A DNA stretch of 35,715 nucleotides from contig JAABSL010000033.1 of the NCBI GenBank assembly GCA_011390415.1, forward strand, positions 1 to 35,715. Direction: 5' to 3'. This document shows, in pieces, positions 1 through 8,414 of the stretch. The position numbers were made by a program, and so were the translations under genes. The stretch comes from Desulfobacteraceae bacterium (lineage in GTDB: Bacteria; Desulfobacterota; Desulfobacteria; Desulfobacterales; Desulfosalsimonadaceae). Every line of letters starts with the position of its first letter. The stretch's first letter is position 1. The notes under the pieces are model-generated. The model searched no databases. It was not told where the DNA came from and worked only from the letters and a program-made list of their open reading frames with translations.

Positions 1-476
1 CCGTCAAAGCTGTCGTTAAACTGGCGTTCCTTTAATCCGACATTGAAATTCGACTGCACCACATTCATCGCCATTTGCTTATAGGACTGCTGTCCCCAGG
101 GGATACCGTATATCGCCATGTATCCGGTGAGCAGCACGTTGATCACACTGAACAACACCACCGGCGGCAGCAGGCGGTAAATGCTGATGCCGCTGGCTTT
201 TAGGGCCACGATTTCATTATCACTGGAAAGCCGCAAAAAGGTTAACAACACACTCATCATCACGGACATGGGGATAATATAGGCCAGAAAGTAAGGCATG
301 GAATAAGTCAGCATTAAAAAAAAAGCCATAAAGCTGACCTGATAATTGACAATCACATTGGTAATTTCAAGAATCTGGCGCATCAGAAAAACAAAAATAA
401 AGAACAGCAGATTCAGGGTATAGGGAGGGATCAGTTCTTTAAAAATATAACGGTTTACTGTTGAATTGGGTTTCAT
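1..476 (-). CDS. lptF: LptF/LptG-family LPS export permease, N-terminal part (truncated by window start)
   Basis: Manual reverse-strand translation from ATG at 476: MKPNSTVNRYIFKELIPPYTLNLLFFIFVFLMRQILEITNVIVNYQVSFMAFFLMLTYSMPYFLAYIIPMSVMMSVLLTFLRLSSDNEIVALKASGISIYRLLPP..., typical of YjgP/YjgQ permeases; open to the window edge. Confidence 0.88.
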   Translation of the reverse strand, partial: MKPNSTVNRYIFKELIPPYTLNLLFFIFVFLMRQILEITNVIVNYQVSFMAFFLMLTYSMPYFLAYIIPMSVMMSVLLTFLRLSSDNEIVALKASGISIYRLLPPVVLFSVINVLLTGYMAIYGIPWGQQSYKQMAMNVVQSNFNVGLKERQFNDSFD

Positions 477-509
477 AAACCAAAACTGTGGGGTTTGAAT
501 TATAAAAGA

Positions 510-2297
510 TTATTCCGGATCTGCTGCGGAAAAATCGGCCGGCGCATCATTGCTGTCTGCAAACTGCATTTGATAAAGATTGTAATACTCGCCTTTTTTC
601 TCCAGGAGAGCCGCGTGCCTACCCTCTTCCACAATTTGTCCGCCCACAAGGACAACAATGCGGTCTGCGTAGGAGATTGTGGACAGGCGATGGGCAATTA
701 CAAATGAGGTCCGGCCTTTCATCAGATTTTCAAGGGCTTTCTGGACCAGCCGTTCCGACTCCGTGTCCAAAGATGCCGTGGCTTCGTCCAGGATCAGAAT
801 CGGGGCATTTTTCAACAAGGCCCGGGCAATGCACATGCGCTGTTTTTCACCGCCGGACAGCCGGCTCCCCAGTTCGCCAATGATCGTGTCAAACCCTTTG
901 GGCAGTGTCTGAACAAAATTATAAATATAGGCGGCTTTGGCCGCTTCAACGATTTCCGTTTCCGGGGCATCGGGTTTTCCGTAGGCAATATTTTCCCGGA
1001 TGGACTTGTTGAATAAAATGGGTTCCTGGCTGACAATGGCCACCTCTTTTCGTAAATCTGAGACGGCAATTTCCCGGATATCCGTTCCGTCGATTTTAAC
1101 ACTGCCGCCGGTCACGTCAAAAAACCGGGGAATGAGATTTACCAGCGACGTCTTGCCGCCGCCGCTCGTTCCGACCAGAGCCAGCACTTCACCCGGCCGG
1201 ACGTCCAGATTGATATTTTTCAGCACCGTTTCCTGGCGGTTGTACCCAAAGGATACGTTTTCAAATCGAATCCGATGGGGTCCGGGTTGAATTTTTATAG
1301 GTGATGCCGGGTCGGTGATATCGGATTTGGTTTCTAAAATATCAAATACCCGATCGGATGCGGCAAACCCCTGCTGCAGAACGTTGTTGAGCTTGGTCAG
1401 TTTTTTTATCGGCGGATAGAGCAGCATGACAGCGGTCATGAAAGAGAGAAAGTCACCGGGCGTCTGGGCACCCCGAATAACCGCGAACCCGCCGTACCAG
1501 AGCACCAGTGAGATGCCCACCCCGCCGAACGCTTCCATGACCGGTGAGGTCAGGGCCTTTGCCCGTATGGACTTTATCTCATATCGAAATACCGCATGAT
1601 TTTTTTTGAAAAAAGATTTTTTCTCATATGTCTCCATCCCGAATGCCTTGACGATTTTATTCCCGGCAAAGGTTTCATGCAAAAATGCATTCATGTCCGC
1701 CATGCTTTCCTGACTGCTGGTGGAAAACCGCCGCACCCGCCGGCCAAGCTCCACTACCGGGAAATAAGCCAGGGGCATCACTACAAACGCCATAATCGCC
1801 AGCTTCCAGTCCCGGTAAAAAATCACGCCGGTGAGGCCCATAATGGTAAAACAATCTCTTAACGCACCGGTGACCGCATTGGACACCATGTTTTTAATGA
1901 TCGTCACATCATTGGTAATCCGGGACATCAGGACGCCGGTTTGCTCCTGATGAAAAAAAGAAATCGGCAGATCCGTGATTTTCTCATAAAGCGCATTTCT
2001 GAGCTTTTGAATTATATTTTCACCCACATAATGCATCAGAAACTCCTGGCCGTACATGGCCAGGCCCCTGAAAAAATATAAAACGATCACAACGATGGGG
2101 ATCAATTTGAGCAAAAACACATTTTTACTGATAAAAATATCATCAATCACCGGTTTAACGATAAACGCGGTGGCCGATGTGGTAGCCGCCACCACCACCA
2201 TACAAATCATGGACAAAAACAGTTTGAACCAGCTGCCTTTGATGTATCCGATCAATTGTTTCTGGCGGGGATGAATTTTTAATTTATTAAACTTCAT
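510..2297 (-). CDS. msbA: Lipid A export ABC transporter, permease/ATPase (MsbA); start placed at MKFNKLKIHPRQKQ rather than the longer ORF start at 2360
   Basis: N-terminal transmembrane domain plus ATPase: Walker A GTSGGGKTS, signature LSGGEKQR, Walker B ILILDEATASLD; next to lpxB. Confidence 0.93.
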   Translation of the reverse strand: MKFNKLKIHPRQKQLIGYIKGSWFKLFLSMICMVVVAATTSATAFIVKPVIDDIFISKNVFLLKLIPIVVIVLYFFRGLAMYGQEFLMHYVGENIIQKLRNALYEKITDLPISFFHQEQTGVLMSRITNDVTIIKNMVSNAVTGALRDCFTIMGLTGVIFYRDWKLAIMAFVVMPLAYFPVVELGRRVRRFSTSSQESMADMNAFLHETFAGNKIVKAFGMETYEKKSFFKKNHAVFRYEIKSIRAKALTSPVMEAFGGVGISLVLWYGGFAVIRGAQTPGDFLSFMTAVMLLYPPIKKLTKLNNVLQQGFAASDRVFDILETKSDITDPASPIKIQPGPHRIRFENVSFGYNRQETVLKNINLDVRPGEVLALVGTSGGGKTSLVNLIPRFFDVTGGSVKIDGTDIREIAVSDLRKEVAIVSQEPILFNKSIRENIAYGKPDAPETEIVEAAKAAYIYNFVQTLPKGFDTIIGELGSRLSGGEKQRMCIARALLKNAPILILDEATASLDTESERLVQKALENLMKGRTSFVIAHRLSTISYADRIVVLVGGQIVEEGRHAALLEKKGEYYNLYQMQFADSNDAPADFSAADPE

Positions 2298-2386
2298 AGA
2301 AATAATTATACCTGTGGACGGCCTGCATTTTATGTCGAACCTAAATTGAGGTAGAAACAAACCGGGCTTGGCGGTAAAGGGAGTGG

Positions 2387-3538
2387 TCAGGCATTCGACC
2401 TTAAAATGGATAAGCCGATTTCTGCTGTTTTTTCGGCCGCACCGGGTTCTCCCAGCAAGGATTTAACATGGGCCAGTTTTTCTTTTATATGATGCCATTG
2501 TGAGGGTTTGTCCAGTATGCCGCTTACTGTCTGGGCGATTTTTCGTGGCGAGGCATCGTCCTGGATCAGTTCCGGAACCACCCGTTCGTTGGCGATTATA
2601 TTTACCAGACCGATATGATCCACTTTTACCAGTGCACTGCCCAGCATATAGCTCACCGGGGATATCTTGTACATAATCACCATCGGGACCCCGTACATTG
2701 CCGTTTCCAGCGTCACCGTGCCGGAGGCCGCCAGGATCACCGTGCTTTTTGCGAAGACCTCTTTGATATCTCCGGTCACCAGCTCAATCCGGCAGATATT
2801 TTTATAGGGATCGACATACGTTTCAATCCACTGACGGCTGATGGACGGGGCCACGGAAAGTAAAAACGTGATATTTTCATACTGACCATTCAAAAGACTG
2901 GCCGACGCCAGCATATACGGCAGGTTGCGGCTGATTTCACTGCTTCGGGAACCGGGCAGCAGCCCGATGACCAGATGAGAATCATCTGCCGCATCCGATT
3001 TTTCTTTTTCAATGGGCGCATACGAATCCAGCAGCGGATGACCGACAAACGTGGCCGGTATATTATGCCGGCGATAATAATCCTCTTCAAACGGCAGAAT
3101 GACCGCCATATGATCCACATTTCGCTTGATTTTATGAATGCGGCCGGAACGCCAGGCCCAAATCTGCGGACTGACATAATATAAGACCGAAACCCCCAGT
3201 TTTTTGGCAATGGACGCAATATGAAGATTAAAATCCGGAAAATCGATCAGGATAATCAACCCCGGACGCAATTTGCGTATATTTTCTTTAAGAAGAGAAA
3301 TCCCTTTCAGCACATTGGGAATTTTTGCAAACACCTCGGTAATTCCGACCACTGAAAGATCATGGGCATCCACTAGAATATCGACCCCCGCGGCTTTGAG
3401 CGCGGGTCCGCCGATGCCGGTAAAATGAAGCGACGGGTCCTTTTTTTTCATTGCATGCACCAGGTGCGCCCCGTGGGCATCGCCGGAGGTTTCACCGGCA
3501 ACAATCATCACCTGTTTGTGATCTGATAATATCGGCAT
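2387..3538 (-). CDS. lpxB: Lipid-A-disaccharide synthase
   Basis: MIVAGETSGDAHGAHLV start, QIWAWRSGRIHKIKRNVDHMAVILPFEEDYY, GLLPGSRSSEI motifs; lipid A cluster context. Confidence 0.96.
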   Translation of the reverse strand: MPILSDHKQVMIVAGETSGDAHGAHLVHAMKKKDPSLHFTGIGGPALKAAGVDILVDAHDLSVVGITEVFAKIPNVLKGISLLKENIRKLRPGLIILIDFPDFNLHIASIAKKLGVSVLYYVSPQIWAWRSGRIHKIKRNVDHMAVILPFEEDYYRRHNIPATFVGHPLLDSYAPIEKEKSDAADDSHLVIGLLPGSRSSEISRNLPYMLASASLLNGQYENITFLLSVAPSISRQWIETYVDPYKNICRIELVTGDIKEVFAKSTVILAASGTVTLETAMYGVPMVIMYKISPVSYMLGSALVKVDHIGLVNIIANERVVPELIQDDASPRKIAQTVSGILDKPSQWHHIKEKLAHVKSLLGEPGAAEKTAEIGLSILRSNA

Positions 3539-3546
3539 GGCTTCAC

Positions 3547-4500
3547 CTAAGCATACACTTTGCTTGACTCCCGGATCTGCCGGGTAATATCCAACGCGAT
3601 TTTCAAGGCATCCCGGCCCATCTGCCCGGAAACTTCCGGCGCCTTGCGATTTTCCACCGCATGAATAAATGACCGGATTTCATCTTCTAAGGCATCGCCG
3701 TCGGTAAAACATTTTTCCTCCAGATGCATGCCGGGAATGGGACAGTTATTATCTTCGTTTCCCGGACGGACATGAATGATGGACCGATTGGCAAAATCAA
3801 GGGAAATATATCCGTTTTTCTGAAACAGCCGGATTTTTCGTTCATTTTTATTTGAAATCCGGCTGGCGGTAACATTGGCCACGGCGCCGTTTTCAAATTC
3901 AATGTGGGCATTGGCAATGTCAAGGTTGTCGGAAACCACGGACGCGCCCATGGCATGGCTGTACTTGATGGGCGATCGGACAAAATTGAGAATGATATCA
4001 ATATCATGAATCATCAGATCGAGCACCACGCTCACATCGGTGCCGCGTTCCTTGTATATTCCCAGACGGTTGGATTCAATAAAAATCGGGTGGTCCACAA
4101 TGTGCTGGACAGCGGCCACCGCCGGATTAAAACGCTCCAGCTGGCCCACCTGAAAAACCAGTTTTTTGCTGTCCGCAATCGCAATCAGTTCATCGGCTTC
4201 TTCAACGGTGGTGGTAATCGGCTTTTCCATCAGGACATCAATACCCTGTTCCAGAAATGTTTTCCCGATCTCAAAATGCAATGGCGTGGGCACCGCAATA
4301 CTAACGGCATCCACCTGGCCGAACAGGTCTGTATAATCGGTCAATGCCCGGGCACCGACATTACCGGCAATGGCTTCAGCCTGTTCTTTATTGCTGTCCA
4401 CCACGGCAACAAGTTCAATATTTTCCATTTTGGCATACTTTTCCGCATGGAATTTTCCCAGATAGCCAACGCCGATCACTGCGGCCCGAACTTTTTTCAT
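3547..4500 (-). CDS. Gfo/Idh/MocA family NAD(P)-dependent oxidoreductase
   Basis: N-terminal Rossmann MKKVRAAVIGVGYLGKFHAEKYAKM and EKPITTTVEEADEL motif of Gfo/Idh/MocA; embedded between lpxI and lpxB. Confidence 0.9.
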   Translation of the reverse strand: MKKVRAAVIGVGYLGKFHAEKYAKMENIELVAVVDSNKEQAEAIAGNVGARALTDYTDLFGQVDAVSIAVPTPLHFEIGKTFLEQGIDVLMEKPITTTVEEADELIAIADSKKLVFQVGQLERFNPAVAAVQHIVDHPIFIESNRLGIYKERGTDVSVVLDLMIHDIDIILNFVRSPIKYSHAMGASVVSDNLDIANAHIEFENGAVANVTASRISNKNERKIRLFQKNGYISLDFANRSIIHVRPGNEDNNCPIPGMHLEEKCFTDGDALEDEIRSFIHAVENRKAPEVSGQMGRDALKIALDITRQIRESSKVYA

Positions 4501-4568
4501 CAGATATATTCCCTCTAAAGCAATATGGTTATTCTGCTAAAAACCGCCCCGTCCCCCAAAAAAATAGA

Positions 4569-5396
4569 TCATGGGGATGACGGCGATTTTTCAATTGCCA
4601 TAATCGTAATCTTCCATTCATCGGCCAGACGAATCATCTCTTCTTTGTCGAAAACCAGGGAGCGGCCGGCTTCAATCACCAGCACCGTCGCTCCGGCGTC
4701 ATGCATGGATCGGATCGTCTGGGCCCCCACCGCCGGCACATCAAACCGGAAATCCTGGATGGGTTTGCACACTTTGACAACGACCGCATTGCCGCTGCAA
4801 AGACTCCCGCCCCGGCAAATGGTATTGTCCGTTCCGTCAATGGCTTCCACCGCCATGACACTGCCGTTACAAACCACCACGCACTGGCCGATATCAAGGC
4901 GGCCGATTTCTTTGGCCATTTTCCATCCCAGCTCGATATCCGCCCATTCCGATTTTGCGGGTTTTCGCCGGGTCCAGCACCCCGCGTCCGCAAGCAGCTC
5001 CGGCAAAAGGAAAGTCGACGGCCGGATCATCAGTCCTTCGTCTTCCAGTACCTTAGCAAAAGCCCTTAAAATTCTGTCATCATGGGTGCTGTGACGCATA
5101 TTGGCAATCAGGGAAATGGCTTTCATGTCCGGCCGGATATCAAGAATCGCCCCGGGTTTTTTAATCGCCCCGATCATGACCGCTTCTTCAACCCGGTTTT
5201 TCTTAAAAAACCGGATCAGCCGTTTAAGCTGACCGATATGGATGATTTCAAGGGCTTCGACATAGTCTGCCAATACCGGGTCGGTCTCATTATGATAACC
5301 CACCGCAAAAACGTCAAATCCCCTGTCAGCGGCTTTTTTTGAGAAAAGCAGTGGAAAAGAGCCGCTTCCGGCAATTAAGCCTATTCGCTTATTCAT
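4569..5396 (-). CDS. lpxI: UDP-2,3-diacylglucosamine pyrophosphatase LpxI (DUF1009)
   Basis: MNKRIGLIAGSGSFPLLFSKKAADRG, GAIKKPG, and C-terminal AVEAIDGTDNTICRGG / TVLVIEAGRSLVFDKEEMI typical of LpxI. Confidence 0.92.
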   Translation of the reverse strand: MNKRIGLIAGSGSFPLLFSKKAADRGFDVFAVGYHNETDPVLADYVEALEIIHIGQLKRLIRFFKKNRVEEAVMIGAIKKPGAILDIRPDMKAISLIANMRHSTHDDRILRAFAKVLEDEGLMIRPSTFLLPELLADAGCWTRRKPAKSEWADIELGWKMAKEIGRLDIGQCVVVCNGSVMAVEAIDGTDNTICRGGSLCSGNAVVVKVCKPIQDFRFDVPAVGAQTIRSMHDAGATVLVIEAGRSLVFDKEEMIRLADEWKITIMAIEKSPSSP

Positions 5397-5422
5397 TTGT
5401 GCAATCTGTCATTAAATGAACA

Positions 5423-6193
5423 TTACCGGGTAATGCCCCGTTCCGTGGTTTTGATAAAATTCACCAGCGCAAGGACTTCCGGAATATTTTCAACTTCCGC
5501 CAGCACCCGTTCCACCGCTTCATTGACTGTCAGGCCGATACGAAAAATCGTCCGATAGGCTTTTTTCAGCTGGGATAAAGTATTGCTGGAAAATCCATGC
5601 CGCTGCAACCCGACTTTATTCAATCCGTGCAGGGTCGCCCGGTCCCCGGCCGCCATCACAAACGGCGGGATGTCTTTTACAACTGCAGATTTTCCGCCGA
5701 TATAGGCATACTCGCCGATCCGGACAAACTGGTGAATCGCCACCAGACCGCCGATAATTACATAGTCGCCGATGGTAATATGGCCGGCAAGGGTGGCATT
5801 ATTGGCCATAATAACGCCTTTGCCGGTCTTGCAGTCATGGGCCACATGCGTGTACGCCATCAAAAAGTTATCTTCCCCCACCTCGGTCACGCCGCCGCCG
5901 AATTCGGTTCCGCGATTCAAGGTGGCAAATTCCCGGATCACCGTGTTGCGGCCGATCTTCAGGTAGGTTTTTTCCCCTTTGAATTTGACTGCCTGGGGAG
6001 CAGCCCCGATGGACGCGTATTGGAAAATCTGACAGTTGGGCGCAATCTCAACATAGGGGTCAATGGTGACATGGGGTCCGATAAAGGTCCCGGCACCGAT
6101 GGAGACATTCGCGTTAACAATCGAAAACGCGCCGATGTCAACATTGGAATCAATCTCTGCACCGGGATCAATTATTGCAGTTGGGTGAATCAT
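5423..6193 (-). CDS. lpxA: Acyl-ACP--UDP-N-acetylglucosamine O-acyltransferase
   Basis: Hexapeptide-repeat left-handed beta-helix; MIHPTAIIDPGAEI, VAHDCKTGKGVIMANNATLAGHITIGDYVIIGG, IHQFVRIGEYAYIGG. Confidence 0.96.
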   Translation of the reverse strand: MIHPTAIIDPGAEIDSNVDIGAFSIVNANVSIGAGTFIGPHVTIDPYVEIAPNCQIFQYASIGAAPQAVKFKGEKTYLKIGRNTVIREFATLNRGTEFGGGVTEVGEDNFLMAYTHVAHDCKTGKGVIMANNATLAGHITIGDYVIIGGLVAIHQFVRIGEYAYIGGKSAVVKDIPPFVMAAGDRATLHGLNKVGLQRHGFSSNTLSQLKKAYRTIFRIGLTVNEAVERVLAEVENIPEVLALVNFIKTTERGITR

Positions 6194-6197
6194 TTTC

Positions 6198-6683
6198 TTA
6201 TCCTTCTCCTTCGATCTCTTGTTCTTCTCTTCCGGTCATTTCCTCTTCTTTTCCGGTCAGGGCCAGCAATTTTGCTTCTGCAACGCGATTGCTATCCACA
6301 TAAGCTTTGGCGTTCATTTTTACAACGTTGGATCGCCGCCGGGTGATTTCCACTTCAAAAATCAGCTGATCTCCGGGAATCACGGGAATCCGGAAACGGG
6401 CCTGATCCACCCCTGAAAAACAGACCTGAGAACGCATTTGAGGAGACATTCCTTCCGCCAGAAGCAGTCCCCCTGTCTGAACCATCCCCTCCACAATTAA
6501 AACACCGGGCATGATCGGTTTATCGGGAAAATGCCCCAGAAAAAAAGGCTCGTTCACGGACACATTTTTTAATGCCCGGATTTTCACCCCCGGTTCCAGA
6601 TCCAGTACCCGGTCGACGAGGATGAGCGGATACCGGTGCGGCAACAGGTCTAAAATTCGTTTTATATCATAACCTTTATTCAT
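6198..6683 (-). CDS. fabZ: 3-hydroxyacyl-ACP dehydratase FabZ
   Basis: DIKRILDLLPHRYPLILVDRVLDLEPG..NEPFFLGHFPDKPIMPGVLIVEGMVQ FabZ active-site signature; lpxD-fabZ-lpxA order. Confidence 0.96.
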   Translation of the reverse strand: MNKGYDIKRILDLLPHRYPLILVDRVLDLEPGVKIRALKNVSVNEPFFLGHFPDKPIMPGVLIVEGMVQTGGLLLAEGMSPQMRSQVCFSGVDQARFRIPVIPGDQLIFEVEITRRRSNVVKMNAKAYVDSNRVAEAKLLALTGKEEEMTGREEQEIEGEG

Positions 6684-6727
6684 TTTCGGTCCTCAATATA
6701 GTAATAAATGAAATGGTTCTGATAATA

Positions 6728-7816
6728 TTATGGTTTTAAAAGAGTATCCAGGCGCTTTTCCAGATCGGCAATTTTTCGTTTTAATTCCGGCAGGCGGGGG
6801 ATCACCTGACTGACCCGCAACCATAACTTATGGGACATTTCAGGCGTGCCGGAAACCACCTTCCCGCTGGGAACGGACCGGGTAACACCGGCCTGGGGTC
6901 CGACCGTCGTATAATCTCCGATGGAAATATGCCCCGCGATACCCGCCTGGCCCGCCAGGATAACACTTTTTCCGATTTGGGCACTGCCGGCAATTCCCAC
7001 CTGGGCAACAATCAGCGTATTTTCGCCCACCACCACATTGTGGGCAATCTGCACATGATTATCCGTTTTCACCCCTTTTTTAATCCATGTTCTGCCGAAA
7101 GTGGCCCGGTCGATGGTGTTACAGGCACCGATCTCCACATCATCATCAATCTGAACAATCCCCAGCTGCGGAATTTTATAATGGATCTCGCCGTCCGGGA
7201 CAAATCCGAATCCGTCACTTCCGATCACCGTTCCGGAGTGGATAATCACGCGGCTGCCGATAACGCATCGCGCAAGAACCGAAACATTCGGATAGATTAT
7301 CACATCATCGCCGATGGTGACCCCGCACCCGATGACCGCTTGCGGATGAATGGTCACCCGGCTGCCGATGGTCACGTTGTCTTCAATCACTGAAAAGGGA
7401 CCGATGCTGACATCAGTGCCTAAAGCGACATTCTCTCCCACCGATGCCTTTGGACTGATGTTTCCGGAAGGGGGCGGCGCAGGAAAATACAGATTCATAA
7501 TCTTTGCAAATGCCAGGCGCGGATTCTCAGACCGGATCAGATTGGCCGGCACGGCATGTCCAAGACCCGTTTCAACCGCCGGGTCAAAATTTTTCGGAAC
7601 AAGGACGGCGCCGGCGCCGGTTTGGCTGATCCGCTTTAAAATCTTTGGTGAATCCGCAAAGGTTATATCTTCCTGGCCGGCGTCATCAAACGGGGCGATG
7701 CCTTTTATGATCGTATCCGGATCCCCATGGATCTCACCGCCGATCGTTTCAGCCAGTTGTGCTAAAGATATTTCCATGCCCGGTTCCTTGCAAATATTGA
7801 CGATAGAATGATACAA
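6728..7816 (-). CDS. lpxD: UDP-3-O-(3-hydroxymyristoyl)glucosamine N-acyltransferase
   Basis: LpxD N-terminal domain (MEISLAQLAETIGGEIHGDPDTIIKGIAPFDDAG) followed by hexapeptide repeats with IGSDGFGFVPDGEIHYKIPQLG, TIDRATFGRTWI; likely start is the internal MEISLAQ. Confidence 0.95.
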   Translation of the reverse strand: MYHSIVNICKEPGMEISLAQLAETIGGEIHGDPDTIIKGIAPFDDAGQEDITFADSPKILKRISQTGAGAVLVPKNFDPAVETGLGHAVPANLIRSENPRLAFAKIMNLYFPAPPPSGNISPKASVGENVALGTDVSIGPFSVIEDNVTIGSRVTIHPQAVIGCGVTIGDDVIIYPNVSVLARCVIGSRVIIHSGTVIGSDGFGFVPDGEIHYKIPQLGIVQIDDDVEIGACNTIDRATFGRTWIKKGVKTDNHVQIAHNVVVGENTLIVAQVGIAGSAQIGKSVILAGQAGIAGHISIGDYTTVGPQAGVTRSVPSGKVVSGTPEMSHKLWLRVSQVIPRLPELKRKIADLEKRLDTLLKP

Positions 7817-7842
7817 ATCCCTGAATTTAAATGTTGATCAAA

Positions 7843-8361
7843 TTATTTCGTTGCATTGTATTTTTCAATCAACGCATCCGTGATATCAATGGTCGTTGGA
7901 TAATAAATGGCGGCACTTTTTTCAAGAATCAGCAGATACCCTTCCTTTTTACCCATTCCTTCGGCCAGTTCAAAGATCTCATTTTTTAATTTTTCAACTT
8001 CAGCAGCCTCAATTTCTCTGAATTCCATTTGAAATTTTTTCTGCATGGATTGAAAATCATATTTTTTAATTTCAAGTTCCCGTTGTTTTTCTTCGCGTTT
8101 TTCCTTGCTCATGACCATGGATTCGCGGCTCATTTGTTCGGTCAGGTTTTCAATTTCCTGTCCCAGCTCAATCAGGCTTGCCTCCATCTGTCGGCCTTTT
8201 TTCTGTATTTCCGTCTGAACGGCTTTACCGGCCTCAGACTCCAGCAGCACCCGCTGGAAGTCAACAATACCGATTTTGGCCACATCCGCCGCATGTGCCG
8301 GCACAACACTCAATATCATCCATACCATGGCTGCGATTAAACCGAATTTTTCCAGTCTCAT
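7843..8361 (-). CDS. skp: OmpH/Skp-family periplasmic chaperone
   Basis: Signal peptide ...VVPAHA-AD then KIGIVDFQRVLLESEAGKAVQ and a long coiled-coil; adjacent to bamA. Confidence 0.9.
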   Translation of the reverse strand: MRLEKFGLIAAMVWMILSVVPAHAADVAKIGIVDFQRVLLESEAGKAVQTEIQKKGRQMEASLIELGQEIENLTEQMSRESMVMSKEKREEKQRELEIKKYDFQSMQKKFQMEFREIEAAEVEKLKNEIFELAEGMGKKEGYLLILEKSAAIYYPTTIDITDALIEKYNATK

Positions 8362-8414
8362 TTACTAACCCCCTTATTTTTGCGAACAGTAAAAATATTT
8401 ACATCAACATTTTG

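Noticed and set aside
3904-4518. 204-aa plus-strand ORF opposite the Gfo/Idh gene
   Set aside because: Antisense shadow of a well-supported CDS, with no recognisable domain.
5597-6346. 249-aa plus-strand ORF opposite lpxA/fabZ
   Set aside because: Shadow ORF spanning two conserved genes on the other strand; repetitive composition mirrors the hexapeptide-repeat DNA.
6830-7393. 187-aa plus-strand ORF opposite lpxD
   Set aside because: Antisense shadow of hexapeptide repeats; no domain evidence.
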